DNA from: a virus
Length of the DNA: 38,486 bases
Strand: one strand, 5' to 3'
IMG/VR virus record: IMGVR_UViG_3300036785_000326
Span: 1-38,486 of that record
Under the pieces are notes generated by a model. It was given only the letters and a program-made list of their open reading frames with translations, was not told the origin of the DNA and did not search any database. This document shows positions 12,193 to 21,024 of this stretch, one piece after another. A program made the position numbers and the translations under genes. Positions within the stretch are counted from its first letter, which is position 1, and the number at the start of each line of letters is the position of its first letter.

Positions 12193-14996
12193 GCGGCATG
12201 CTGCCACCACAGATGCGGCCACCGATGCCGCCGCCCGGCGTCCAGATGCCCCAAGGGCCTCCAATGGGTCAGCAGGGCATGGTCCCAGGGCCGCCGCCAA
12301 TGGGCCAGCAAGGCATGGTGCCGCCCGGCAGAGACCCATCGACGCCGCCGCCGCTGCCGCCATTGCCCACGCTGCTGCAGCCCACCGGCTCGCCGATCGG
12401 CCAGGAACACGTCCTGATGCAGTTGATCGCGCCGAAGCGCGACGACATCCCGCCCGACGACAACAGCGACATACCGGCAGCCATCCGGCCATACGCCAAA
12501 GGGCTCGTGCCTGCTTCCAAACCCGACGAGGTGCCGTGGCAGCAGGAAATCATCTACGAACGCCTGGGCAAGACCGACACCGAAATCCAGGGCATCGTGC
12601 AGTTCTATTTCAAGAACGCGCAGACCTACGACAACTACCTGCATAATGAGCGCATCAGTGCTAACCGCTACTATCGCGGCGAGGGCTTTGGCGACGAAAC
12701 CGAACTCAAGGGCCGCAGCCATCTGGTGCTCACCGTCGTCCGTGACACCATCCGCAGCACGCTGCCCTCCCTGTTGCGCGTGTTCACCGGCGTGGAAGAC
12801 CCGGTGTCGTTCGAGCCGATCAGCTACGAAATTACCGGCAACGACCAGCAGGCCGCATTGCTCGCCCGCCAGGCCACCGACTATGCGCGCTGGGCGCTGT
12901 TCACCGCAAACCCAGGCTGGCAGATCCTCCATGATGCCTTGCTCGATGCGCTGACCAGGAAAGCCGGCTGGGTGCGCTGGCACTGGGGCAAACTGCAGGA
13001 GTCGCGCGTCGAGGTGTGCAACAACCTGCTGCTGCCACAACTGCAACTGCAGCTGTCCGAGCCAGGGATCGAAACCCAACGCATCGTGCGGCGGCCGATG
13101 ACGCGGGACGAACTGCAGGCGGTGCAGCGCACGCCGGACGGGATGATGTATCTGCAGCAGGGTGGCCCGCCGGAATATTGGTCGGCAACCATCCACCGCA
13201 CCGCGCAACAGGCGTGGCCGGTGGTCGAGAATGTGCCGTCGGATTGCGTCTGGATCGTGCCGGACGCCAACACCGTGCAGTCCGCGCGCGCGGTGTTTCA
13301 CGTCCGCGACGTGCCGGCCACCGAGTTGATCGAGGCCGGGTTGCCCGAGTACGACGTGCTGACCAACACGGTCGGTGACATGTCGATCTGGCGCCGCACC
13401 GAGGCGGTGTCTCGCGATCCGCTGTCGGGCTACAACATGCGCGGCGGCCCGCCCAACGACAAATCCATGGCGATGTGCCGTTACATCGAGGGCTGGATCC
13501 GCTGCGACGCCGACAACGACCACCGCGCGGAACTGCTGCATGTCCATTGCCTTGGCGACATGGTGCGGTTGATCCGCTGGGAACGCTGCGACGAAATCCC
13601 GCTGGCGTGCTTTACCCCGTATCGCGAGCCCGGCCGCGTCATCGGCATGTCTCAGGCCGACATGGTGATGGACCTGCAGCGGCTGCAGAGCCGGGTGATG
13701 CGCGCGACCCTCGATAGCCTGGGCCAGTCGATGTATCCGCGCACCGTGATGACGCTGGGCCAGGTCAATCAGGCGGACATCCGCCAGACCGCGATCGGCT
13801 CGATCATCCGCGTGGCGCAACAGGGTGCCGTCACCGAGTTGGTCAAGCCGTTCCAGGGCAAGGAGGCGCTGCCGATCCTCGAGGTGCTCGAGGCGGTCAG
13901 GGAGAGCAGGACCGGGATCACGCGGGCGTCGCAGGGACTGACGGTCGACGAGTTGCAGAGCACCGCGCCGATTGCGATCAGCCAGCAGACCAGCGCTGCG
14001 CAGGACAGATTGGACATGATGGCGCGCACCTTGGCCGAGACCGGCCTGGCGCCGCTCTACCACGGCCTGCTCAAGATGCTGGCGCGGCAACAGGACCGCC
14101 CGAACACCATCCGCATCCGCGGCGAGTTCGTGCAGATCGACCCTCGCGCGCTGGCCACCCAGTGGCAGGCATCGGTGAACGTCGGCGGCAAAGGCATGCC
14201 GATGGAGCGGCTGGCGATGCTCAGCCAGATCGCCGGCAAGCAGGAGATGATCATTACCCAGACCGGTATGGACAATCCTTTGGTCGGGATACCGGAATAT
14301 CGGAATACGCTGGCGCGTATGCTGGAGACGGCCAACATCGCCGACGTGTCCAGCTACTTCAAGGCGTTGCCGCCGGGCTGGCAGCCGCCGCCGCCCAACA
14401 ACCAGCCGAGCGACAGCCAGCTGCTGGCGATGGCCCAGCAGCAGAAGAACGCGGCAGACTTGGAGACCGACCGCGGCAAGGCGCAGACGGAGCGGGCCAA
14501 GGCGCTGCAGGACGATGACCTGCAACGCGACAAGGCGGCGTTGGACGCATGGACCAAAACCTGGGTGGCGGCAGCCCAGTTCGGCACGCCGGTGCCGAGC
14601 CTGACCGAGTTCCAGCAGGCCATGCAGAGCAACGCGCCGCGCATCGGGCTGTTGCAGGACGTGCCGCCGCCGACCTCGCCGATGCAGCCGGCAACCGGCG
14701 TGCAGTCGCTGCAACAGCCGCAGCCGGGAGGTCCGCAGCAGCCGCGGCCACAGGGGCCGCCGATGCAGGGCCGGCCGATGATGCCGAACCCGAACCAGCC
14801 GACCCAGATGCCGCGGCCCGCGCAGCCGGATCCGGCAACCGCGATGGGCGTGCGGCAGGCATTGCAGAGCGGGCAGTTGCCGACCGCGTATGGACAAATT
14901 GCGAATCGGGCCATCGCCGGTCTGGTTGCCGGTCCGGGCGGCCCGTCGCTGCCTCGTCCGCCTAGCCCCGGCGGTCCAGCGCCGACAGGGCCATGA
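12189..14996 (+). CDS. Portal (head-tail connector) protein
   Basis: 935 residues from the ATG at 12189; an upstream in-frame extension only shadows the previous gene. The first 90 residues are Pro/Met/Gln-rich and probably disordered. Residues about 110-700 form the portal core (YFKNAQTYDNYLHNERI, DTIRSTLPSLLRVFTG, then ADMVMDLQRLQSRVMRATLD and QAIGSIIRVA-type segments), as in podovirus portals next to terminases. From about 730 on it is Gln/Pro-rich with a charged helix, possibly a barrel or internal extension. Twelve copies would form the DNA gateway. Confidence 0.85.
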   Translation: MSGMLPPQMRPPMPPPGVQMPQGPPMGQQGMVPGPPPMGQQGMVPPGRDPSTPPPLPPLPTLLQPTGSPIGQEHVLMQLIAPKRDDIPPDDNSDIPAAIRPYAKGLVPASKPDEVPWQQEIIYERLGKTDTEIQGIVQFYFKNAQTYDNYLHNERISANRYYRGEGFGDETELKGRSHLVLTVVRDTIRSTLPSLLRVFTGVEDPVSFEPISYEITGNDQQAALLARQATDYARWALFTANPGWQILHDALLDALTRKAGWVRWHWGKLQESRVEVCNNLLLPQLQLQLSEPGIETQRIVRRPMTRDELQAVQRTPDGMMYLQQGGPPEYWSATIHRTAQQAWPVVENVPSDCVWIVPDANTVQSARAVFHVRDVPATELIEAGLPEYDVLTNTVGDMSIWRRTEAVSRDPLSGYNMRGGPPNDKSMAMCRYIEGWIRCDADNDHRAELLHVHCLGDMVRLIRWERCDEIPLACFTPYREPGRVIGMSQADMVMDLQRLQSRVMRATLDSLGQSMYPRTVMTLGQVNQADIRQTAIGSIIRVAQQGAVTELVKPFQGKEALPILEVLEAVRESRTGITRASQGLTVDELQSTAPIAISQQTSAAQDRLDMMARTLAETGLAPLYHGLLKMLARQQDRPNTIRIRGEFVQIDPRALATQWQASVNVGGKGMPMERLAMLSQIAGKQEMIITQTGMDNPLVGIPEYRNTLARMLETANIADVSSYFKALPPGWQPPPPNNQPSDSQLLAMAQQQKNAADLETDRGKAQTERAKALQDDDLQRDKAALDAWTKTWVAAAQFGTPVPSLTEFQQAMQSNAPRIGLLQDVPPPTSPMQPATGVQSLQQPQPGGPQQPRPQGPPMQGRPMMPNPNQPTQMPRPAQPDPATAMGVRQALQSGQLPTAYGQIANRAIAGLVAGPGGPSLPRPPSPGGPAPTGP

Positions 14997-15283
14997 TGTC
15001 TGACGACATCGGGCTCGATGAAGCCGAACAGGATGAGCGTGAGCTGCAGATTGCGGTGTCCGGCGCGCAACGGCTGCTGCACGACGAGATCCTGCAGCAG
15101 TTCCTGTCCGAAATGCGCAAGGTCGGCGAGCAGTACGCTGTGTACGGAACTACGCCGGAGGCACGCGAACTCAACCGCGTCAAGGTGATGGCGATCGACG
15201 AGTTGCGCGGTCACCTCCAAGCCATGGCCAAGGTGAACCAGGACCGCATGGACGACGACGAACGCGCCAAGGCGCTGGAATAA
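14993..15283 (+). CDS. Small head-region protein
   Basis: 96 residues (95 if started at 14996), overlapping the portal stop as ATGA. Acidic, almost entirely helical: DEAEQDERELQIAVSGAQRL, ILQQFLSEMRKVGEQYAVYG and a C-terminal DDDERAKALE. Helical proteins of this size between portal and scaffold genes are common in podophages. No defined function is assigned. Confidence 0.65.
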   Translation: MMSDDIGLDEAEQDERELQIAVSGAQRLLHDEILQQFLSEMRKVGEQYAVYGTTPEARELNRVKVMAIDELRGHLQAMAKVNQDRMDDDERAKALE

Positions 15284-15287
15284 CCCC

Positions 15288-15467
15288 ATGCTCAAACTCG
15301 TACGCCGCGAGCCGATGCGCGACGACGCAACACTAGAGGTCTGGCGAGACGGCGAAGAGGTTGTTTACCGCCTGGTCGTTCCTCCCGACGAGCACCTACG
15401 CCACCGGACGGCGAGCGATGTTCTGAAGGAGTGGGAAGAGTTGCAAAGGACTAATCCCGATGTCTGA
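15288..15467 (+). CDS. Small hypothetical protein before scaffold
   Basis: 59 residues: MLKLVRREPMRDDATLEVWR, then a short beta hairpin (GEEVVYRLVVPPDE) and a helix (ASDVLKEWEELQR). The stop lies eight bases inside the scaffold gene. No longer frame competes, and the spacing from the previous stop is only four bases. Not recognised. Confidence 0.6.
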   Translation: MLKLVRREPMRDDATLEVWRDGEEVVYRLVVPPDEHLRHRTASDVLKEWEELQRTNPDV

Positions 15468-16554
15468 GAGCATAAGCACGCCCGCCGCCGATGCGTCAGC
15501 CGACACGCCTGCATCGGTTTCGCCGGCACCGAACACCCAGGCGGCCATCTCCATCTCCGACGCCGCCAGGATGCTGCGCAGCGCCCGCCCGGCACCCCAA
15601 TCGCTCCAAAGGGACGCCGATGCGGCCCCGACGACCCCTGTCGCGGCCCAGGAACCCCCTGCGGCGCCCGCAGAAGCCCAGCCAAGGCGCGCCAGCGGCG
15701 TCGATGCCATGGAGCGTGCCCTGGGGCTCAAGCCCCCACCGGGAAGCGACGCGGCAGCGTCTGAGGGCGCGCCAGAGGGTGATGCGGCAGCGCCGGCAGC
15801 ACAGGGCTTCGAGTTCGATGGCCGCCGGCTCTCCGAGGCCGAGTTGCGCCGCGAACTCAATCTCGCGAAGGACTACACATTCAAGACCCAGCAACTGGCG
15901 CAGCAGCAGCGCGAGCTGCAGGATGCCCACGCCCTGCTGGCGCAGTTCCTGCCGACCATCCAGCCGGAAATCCAGCGGATGCAGCAGCAGTTCCAGCAGA
16001 CCCAGCCACCCGACCCGATGCTGAAGCAGACCAATCCCCAAGCCTACGCCGAACAGATGAACGCCTTCTACGAGTCTTGGGCGCACAATCAGCGCTACGC
16101 GCAGATGCAGCAGATGCAGAACCAGGCACGCGACGCCGCTATCGCCAAAGCGGTCGAGGACGGCAACCGATACCTGGGCGAGAAGTACGCCTTCTGGTCC
16201 GACCCGCAGCAGCGCGGCGAAGTGCAGCAGCACATCCGTCGCTGGGCCACCCAGGAGGCGGGATACAGCGACGCCGAACTGGATGGGCTGACCAATCCGA
16301 AGTATCTCGAGACGCTGATGAAGGCGATGGCGTACGACCGGCAGATGAGCTCCATGCCGCGCACCGCCGCGCCCTCGCCGGTGGTTCGGGCAGCGCCGCC
16401 GCGCGGTTCGGCCCCGCCGCCGCGTCCGGTCGAACAGGTCGCCGCCGCCGCCGAAGCCTTCGCCGCCAAGCCAAGTTGGCAGAACGGCGCCGCGCTGCTG
16501 ACCGCGCAGCAGGGCGCCGCGCGCCGCAGCGGCAATGGACACACCAACTGGTGA
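15460..16554 (+). CDS. Scaffolding protein
   Basis: 364 residues. The N-terminal 110 are low-complexity Ala/Pro/Ser. Residues about 120-240 form long Gln/Met/Ala-rich helices likely to be coiled coil (LAQQQRELQDAHALLAQFLP, QRMQQQFQQTQ). A short folded block with ATQEAGYSDAELDGLTNPKY follows. The C-terminus is Pro/Ala-rich and basic. Position directly upstream of the capsid gene and composition are those of a scaffold, which shapes the prohead and leaves before maturation. Confidence 0.75.
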   Translation: MSESISTPAADASADTPASVSPAPNTQAAISISDAARMLRSARPAPQSLQRDADAAPTTPVAAQEPPAAPAEAQPRRASGVDAMERALGLKPPPGSDAAASEGAPEGDAAAPAAQGFEFDGRRLSEAELRRELNLAKDYTFKTQQLAQQQRELQDAHALLAQFLPTIQPEIQRMQQQFQQTQPPDPMLKQTNPQAYAEQMNAFYESWAHNQRYAQMQQMQNQARDAAIAKAVEDGNRYLGEKYAFWSDPQQRGEVQQHIRRWATQEAGYSDAELDGLTNPKYLETLMKAMAYDRQMSSMPRTAAPSPVVRAAPPRGSAPPPRPVEQVAAAAEAFAAKPSWQNGAALLTAQQGAARRSGNGHTNW

Positions 16555-16692
16555 TATGTTACTGATAGTGCGTTCCGCGGGGGCAGTCGCTGACCAAGCA
16601 ACGCGGGGGCCGTGACGGCATCAATGCGATGACACCGGGCTGCGCACCGACTGGGAGTCACTGACCAACCCAGCACGGCCGCACCGCCGATA
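16555..16692 (+). other. Intergenic leader, repeat-containing
   Basis: Non-coding gap between scaffold and capsid genes. CGCGGGGGC occurs at 16576-16584 and 16602-16610. AGTCRCTGACCAA occurs at 16585-16597 and 16656-16668, the second inside a hairpin CTGGG/CCCAG (16651-16673). I see no clear sigma70 promoter. The unit may carry a late internal promoter of another type or RNA structure connected to the element that follows. Confidence 0.45.
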
Positions 16693-16760
16693 GTCGCTCC
16701 GGATGCAAACCGTTGTCCGAGACAGATGGTCTCGGGCCTAACCGTTTGCCCAGGAGCGAC
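16693..16760 (+). promoter_or_regulatory. Nested three-helix 5' leader covering the capsid ribosome site
   Basis: Three concentric perfect stems: GTCGCTCC (16693-16700) with GGAGCGAC (16753-16760), GCAAAC (16705-16710) with GTTTGC (16744-16749), and CCGAGAC (16717-16723) with GTCTCGG (16729-16735) closed by AGATG. The right arm of the outer stem contains the Shine-Dalgarno GGAG (16753-16756), six bases from the capsid ATG, so folding would occlude it. Could set capsid translation level, respond to a ligand or protein, or be a processed 5' end. Confidence 0.65.
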
Positions 16761-16762
16761 AC

Positions 16763-17749
16763 ATGGCATCCCCGCCCACGATGGGCGCCGCGCCCTCCAA
16801 CACCTACACCCAGCCCGGCGCCGCAGGTACTGTTCGTGAGGATCTAGCAAACATAATTTGGCGTATAGACCCCGAGGAGACACCGTTCGTCTCCTCTCTC
16901 CAGCGGGTCGGCGCCAAGCAGATCCTCACCGAATGGCTGCTCCAGCAGCTCAACACGGCCCAGGACGTGCCGCAGCCAGAAGGCTTTACCGCCGTCATCA
17001 GCCCGGCAGTGAAACCGGCCAGATTGTCGAATGTCTGCCAGATATTTGCCAGGACCGTGGCCGTGTCGGGCACGCTGCGCAATGTCGACATCCCAGGCGG
17101 CGAGGATGAGTTCAACCGCCAACTCGTGCTGCGCGGCCTGGAACTCAAGCGCGACCTCGAGCTGGTCGCCACCGGCAACGTCATCAAGACCACCACCGAC
17201 CCGCGCCACATGGCGGGCATGGTGACCTGGTGCAACAACTGCGCCATCGGCGCTGGTGGCACGGTGCCGGTCGGCGATGGCTCCACGGCCGCCGTGCCCG
17301 GCACCGCCTACGATCTCGACCTCGCCCACGTAAACACCGTGGTGCAGCAGATCTGGACCGCCGGCGGCAAGCCCACGCTCGCCGTCATGTCGGGCAACGT
17401 CAAGAACTACTTCAGCACCCTGTCGCAGGGCGGCACAGCGAACCCGATCGTGGCGCAGAATATCGTCCAAGCATCACCCGAAGGACAGATGACCATCCAG
17501 GGCGCGGTCGATGTCTACCGGACCAACTTCGGCACCTTGCAACTGGCGCCGGACCGGTTCTGCCCAGCACACCAGATGCTGATTATTACTCCTGAGTACG
17601 TCGAGCTGGCACCGTTGCCCAATCGCGACATGATTCAGCAAAATTTGGCAGTGACCGGGGACAACACGCAGGGGATGTGTATCTTTGAAGGAACTCTACG
17701 TGTGATGGCGCCGCTCGCTCATGGGGCCGTGGTTGGTCTGAATCAATGA
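16763..17749 (+). CDS. Major capsid protein, SU10/DUF5309-like
   Basis: 328 residues. The N-terminus reads [20 protein letters not shown], then [16 protein letters not shown] and a [12 protein letters not shown]-like strand, the signature of SU10-type (DUF5309) capsid proteins with HK97 fold. Continues with [20 protein letters not shown] and C-terminal strands such as [20 protein letters not shown]. Forms the icosahedral shell. Preceded by the nested hairpin leader; followed by an HNH gene with only ten bases between. Confidence 0.85.
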   Translation: MASPPTMGAAPSNTYTQPGAAGTVREDLANIIWRIDPEETPFVSSLQRVGAKQILTEWLLQQLNTAQDVPQPEGFTAVISPAVKPARLSNVCQIFARTVAVSGTLRNVDIPGGEDEFNRQLVLRGLELKRDLELVATGNVIKTTTDPRHMAGMVTWCNNCAIGAGGTVPVGDGSTAAVPGTAYDLDLAHVNTVVQQIWTAGGKPTLAVMSGNVKNYFSTLSQGGTANPIVAQNIVQASPEGQMTIQGAVDVYRTNFGTLQLAPDRFCPAHQMLIITPEYVELAPLPNRDMIQQNLAVTGDNTQGMCIFEGTLRVMAPLAHGAVVGLNQ

Positions 17750-17759
17750 CGCAACGATA

Positions 17760-18251
17760 ATGTATACTGTAATTGGCTCTGGTCTTGATTATACCATAGA
17801 AATGGCGAGAGCAATTCCATGGCAGCATCGAGTAATTCCAGAGCCTAATTCGGGCTGTTGGCTATGGGATGGGGCAATTAACGGTCAAGGCTATGGCGAG
17901 GTCAGGCGGGGCGCCAGCACCTATAGGGTGCATCGCTTGGCCTGGGAGCAGGCTAATGGCCCGATCCCAAAAGGCTTGATTGTCTGTCATAAGTGCGACG
18001 TCAGGGCTTGCTGCAACCCGGATCATCTATTCCTTGGCACGGACAAGGACAACACACGCGACGCAATGGCCAAGGGACGCTTCAAGGGCGGTTCGTTCTT
18101 GAACGCACTCAAGACGCACTGTCCGCAAGGCCACGAATACACACCCGACAACACATTTACCTATCGCGGAATGCGGACCTGCCGACAGTGCAATAGGGAG
18201 CGATCCTTGGCGCGCTACTATGCCGTTAAGGGACGAGCAATAGATGCCTGA
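17760..18251 (+). CDS. HNH endonuclease (HNH_3-like), free-standing
   Basis: 163 residues (an ATG at 17802 is an alternative start). [18 protein letters not shown] (31-48) and [16 protein letters not shown], then [19 protein letters not shown] (76-94) contain the HNH core (H77, N86, H89) and treble-clef cysteines. A second zinc element, [13 protein letters not shown] with CRQCNRER (120-147), is typical of homing HNH proteins. Its first 80 bases are more AT-rich than the neighbours. Placed right after the capsid gene and overlapping the next ORF by eight bases. Likely a homing endonuclease acting on related phages lacking it. Confidence 0.85.
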   Translation: MYTVIGSGLDYTIEMARAIPWQHRVIPEPNSGCWLWDGAINGQGYGEVRRGASTYRVHRLAWEQANGPIPKGLIVCHKCDVRACCNPDHLFLGTDKDNTRDAMAKGRFKGGSFLNALKTHCPQGHEYTPDNTFTYRGMRTCRQCNRERSLARYYAVKGRAIDA

Positions 18252-18564
18252 CCGCACCGTCTTTGAGTCGTACAATCCGGTCACCCGTCGGTCAACTGAG
18301 TTGGTGATCGACGGGGAGACCGGGCTTCCGCTGATCGTGCATGTGCAGGACACGAAGCCGATCATCGAGCACTGCAAGCGGCTCGCGGCCAACTTCCAAG
18401 GCACGAACCGCCAGGACATCACCCAGGTTGCATCCATTCCGCTGGTCATCTGGCGCCAGCTGCAGATGCTCGGCATCACCCGCGATGAGGCTGCACTGAA
18501 CAAATGGCTGGACGAGCGTGACAACCGCGTTTTCCGCACCGATGACGCAAGGAGATTGAGCTGA
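18244..18564 (+). CDS. Hypothetical head protein
   Basis: 106 residues. [20 protein letters not shown] and [20 protein letters not shown] lead into a helix-rich half ending [20 protein letters not shown]. Proteins like this recur just downstream of SU10-like capsid genes in phages, so a head completion or decoration role is possible, but no family function is known to me. Confidence 0.6.
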   Translation: MPDRTVFESYNPVTRRSTELVIDGETGLPLIVHVQDTKPIIEHCKRLAANFQGTNRQDITQVASIPLVIWRQLQMLGITRDEAALNKWLDERDNRVFRTDDARRLS

Positions 18565-18923
18565 TGGCACTCGGAACCGCCCCACACCAGGACAACCCGC
18601 AGATGCCCGCACCTGGCACGCCTGGTGCCACCCCGCATTCCACCGACCCGCGCGATCCATCCCAGCCGTGGCTCGATCCGGACGACGACAAGGTTGATTG
18701 GGTCATGCTCATGCGCTGCTACCCGCACGCCAAGAGCAAGGAGGATCTGCGGGCTGCCGCGATGAAGGCTGGGCAGGAGGTCATGGAGGCAGCCGAGGCC
18801 GCCAGGGCAAGCAAGGACGTGCCGGCGGCCGAGCAGGCATCGCGCGAGGGCATGCCACCCCCCGCACCGCCCGCAAGGGAAACCTCCCGCACATCGCACG
18901 GTTCTGCATCACGCGAGGCGTAG
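18564..18923 (+). CDS. Hypothetical, disordered with short helical core
   Basis: 119 residues. Pro/Thr-rich N-terminus, a short ordered segment (DDKVDWVMLMRCYPHAKSKE) with an Ala/Glu helix, then a Pro/Ser/Arg tail. The start forms a TGATG junction with the preceding stop, and the next gene's TTG follows directly after its TAG. Not recognised; part of the head-completion cluster by position. Confidence 0.55.
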   Translation: MALGTAPHQDNPQMPAPGTPGATPHSTDPRDPSQPWLDPDDDKVDWVMLMRCYPHAKSKEDLRAAAMKAGQEVMEAAEAARASKDVPAAEQASREGMPPPAPPARETSRTSHGSASREA

Positions 18924-19592
18924 TTGGCCAGCCTGCAGCAACTGCAGGACGATGTGTTGAGTTATCTCAACCGTCGTGACTGCATCTCGCTGATCCCCGG
19001 CTGGATCATCTCAACCGAGACCGAGATCGCCCAGACGGTGCGGGCGCGCTGCATGGTCACGTCCGCGGTGCAGAACATCGACGCGCCCTACATCGCGCTG
19101 CCGGATAACTTCGGCACCATGGAAAGCATCCGCGACAACACCACCGGCGTCATCCTGGACCTCAAAGACAGCTGGTCAGGCAACTGGACCGATCCCCAGC
19201 AGGATGACCGCAACATCAGTTCCTGGTACAATCCAACGCCGCCGGCCTGCAGTGCCTATCGCCTGGTGGCGAACTGCATCGAGTTCCTGCCGCACCCGGC
19301 GATCCCCGATCCGCCAGACCCGTCCTGGGTGCCGCAGCAGGTGTTGATGGCCTGGTATGCCAAGCCGAGGCCGCTGGTGCTGCCCTCCGACACCAATCCG
19401 GTGCTGGAGACGTTCTACCAGATCTACCTGTATGGCGTGGTCAAGCGCGGCGCGATCTGGGCGCTCGACAACGACCGTGCCGCCCAGATGGATGCCGAGT
19501 TCAGCCAGGCGGTGACCCGGGCAGATTTGTGGAAACAACAGTCAGATTACTCTGGCGCGCCACTCGTTGAGGAGCTCGCTTGCCAGTTCTGA
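18924..19592 (+). CDS. Head-tail adaptor protein (gp4/SU10-adaptor type)
   Basis: 222 residues from a TTG directly after the previous stop; no nearer ATG fits. The N-terminus (LQQLQDDVLSYLNRRDCIS, PGWIISTETEIAQTVRARCM) is the helical pattern of podovirus adaptor proteins that dock under the portal. Later segments (PDNFGTMESIRDN, YRLVANCIEFLPHP, ETFYQIYLYGVVKRGAIWAL) fit the rest of that family. Joins portal to the tail hub. Confidence 0.7.
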   Translation: MASLQQLQDDVLSYLNRRDCISLIPGWIISTETEIAQTVRARCMVTSAVQNIDAPYIALPDNFGTMESIRDNTTGVILDLKDSWSGNWTDPQQDDRNISSWYNPTPPACSAYRLVANCIEFLPHPAIPDPPDPSWVPQQVLMAWYAKPRPLVLPSDTNPVLETFYQIYLYGVVKRGAIWALDNDRAAQMDAEFSQAVTRADLWKQQSDYSGAPLVEELACQF

Positions 19593-20068
19593 CGCCACCT
19601 TTCGAGTCGTGGATTGGCCTGGTGGACAGCGCCACCGGCGTGGAGGTCACCGTTGCCGGCTACGCCCGTGTGCCGGTGACTTTCGATCGCTGCGTCGATG
19701 GCGTCACCATGGCCAACGCCACCACCATCCAGTGGCCGCTGGCCACCGCCGACTGGGGCACCGTCGCCGAGATCCAGCTGTGGAACACGCCGACCGGCGG
19801 CGACCTGCTGAGCAATGTGCCGACCGTCGAGCCGGTGAACGTGGTGATGTATTCCCGCCCGCGCATTCAGGCTGCCGGACTCGCGGTGCGCAATCAGGTC
19901 GGGTCGCGGCCCTATGGCACTGATGGCTACGGCACCGCCGGTTACGGCGCGACCGGCGGCCTCGATGCGTTCCAGCCAGCGGTGCTGGATCTGACGTTTG
20001 GGCAGCCTTCGCATAGCTGCGAGACCAATGCTTGGACCACCCCCGGACCCTTTGCATTGGCGGCATGA
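19580..20068 (+). CDS. Hypothetical virion protein
   Basis: 162 residues from a TTG at 19580 with a GAGGAG ribosome site eight bases upstream and a 13-base overlap with the adaptor gene. Beta-rich: WIGLVDSATGVEVTVAGYAR, TIQWPLATADWGTVAEIQLW. Ends in a Gly/Tyr/Thr loop and a short acidic tail. Resembles small beta-structured head-tail or decoration proteins. Not recognised with confidence. Confidence 0.6.
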   Translation: MPVLTPPFESWIGLVDSATGVEVTVAGYARVPVTFDRCVDGVTMANATTIQWPLATADWGTVAEIQLWNTPTGGDLLSNVPTVEPVNVVMYSRPRIQAAGLAVRNQVGSRPYGTDGYGTAGYGATGGLDAFQPAVLDLTFGQPSHSCETNAWTTPGPFALAA

Positions 20069-21024
20069 CCATGTCAGGCACCGACTACACCCAAACGCCT
20101 AACCATGCTTTGTTCAAGCCGATCTACGACCAGGACGTAGACGCCTGGGGCGGCCACCTAAACGAGAACGCAGACACGCTCGATACGCTGCTTGCGGTCT
20201 CCGGCACGCTGACCTTTGTGCCGGTCGCCGGCGGCGCCATGCAGGGCGCGCTCACGCTCTACACCAGCACGCCGTCCGCCGCCCTGGAGGCCGCCTCCAA
20301 GGGCTACGTGGACGCCAACACGCTGCCGCTGGCACCGCAGGACGCCAACACCTACGGCCGCCACATGGGCGCCTGGAGCCCGGTGGTGCCGATCGCCGGC
20401 GGGTCCATGACCGGGCCACTGGTGCTGTCGGGTGACCCCACAGCGGCGCAGCAGGCGGCGACCAAGAACTACGTCGATGGCAAGACTGTCGCGCCGATCG
20501 TCAGCGACACCGCGCCGCCCACCCCGGTCCCCGGCCAATTGTGGTGGGACAGCGTGCATGGCGAGTTGTGTCTCTGGTTTGTCGATCCCAACTCGTCACA
20601 GTGGGTGGTCACCAGCCCGCATGCTGCGGGACCGGCAGGCGTGCCCGGGGCGGCCGGGGCACAGGGTCCGCAGGGACCGTCCGGCCCGCAGATCATTCCC
20701 GCCGCATGGCTCGCGGGTTCGACGCCGAACGGCATCACCCTGTTCATCGCCAGCCGTGCGCTCACCATCACGGCGCTGGTCGGCGTGGCCGAGGTGCTGA
20801 ACGGCGCGGCGGCGACCGTTTCCGTGGTCAAGGCAACCAACGGCCAGGCACTGAGTGCCGGCGCCGCGATCCACAGCGGCTCGTTCAACGCCAACGCAAC
20901 GGCGGGAACCAACCAGACCCTGACCCTGACGACGACGACGATGAACGCAGGCGATCGCCTGGGCCTGGTCTCGACCGGCACGTTCACCGCCTCGGTCGGC
21001 TCGCTCAGCGTGACGGTGCAGTGA
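20065..21024 (+). CDS. Tail fibre protein with repeat modules
   Basis: 319 residues from the ATGA overlap at 20065. Begins with a virion-attachment-like region (TPNHALFKPIYDQDVDAWGG). Two copies of an AGGxMxGxLxL...AAxKxYVD module follow (about 55-90 and 112-148), as found in many fibre shafts. Then a GQLWWDS...LWFVD...SQWV segment, a short collagen-like stretch (GPAGVPGAAGAQGPQGPSGP) and a beta-rich C-terminal head. The same modules occur in the collagen-like protein at 26257-27126. Confidence 0.7.
   Translation: MTMSGTDYTQTPNHALFKPIYDQDVDAWGGHLNENADTLDTLLAVSGTLTFVPVAGGAMQGALTLYTSTPSAALEAASKGYVDANTLPLAPQDANTYGRHMGAWSPVVPIAGGSMTGPLVLSGDPTAAQQAATKNYVDGKTVAPIVSDTAPPTPVPGQLWWDSVHGELCLWFVDPNSSQWVVTSPHAAGPAGVPGAAGAQGPQGPSGPQIIPAAWLAGSTPNGITLFIASRALTITALVGVAEVLNGAAATVSVVKATNGQALSAGAAIHSGSFNANATAGTNQTLTLTTTTMNAGDRLGLVSTGTFTASVGSLSVTVQ

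Noticed and set aside
12120-14897. Very long open frame (925 codons) antisense to the portal gene
   Set aside because: It is the mirror of a GC-rich coding frame, with His/Arg/Leu-rich low-quality translation, no ribosome site and no recognisable domain.
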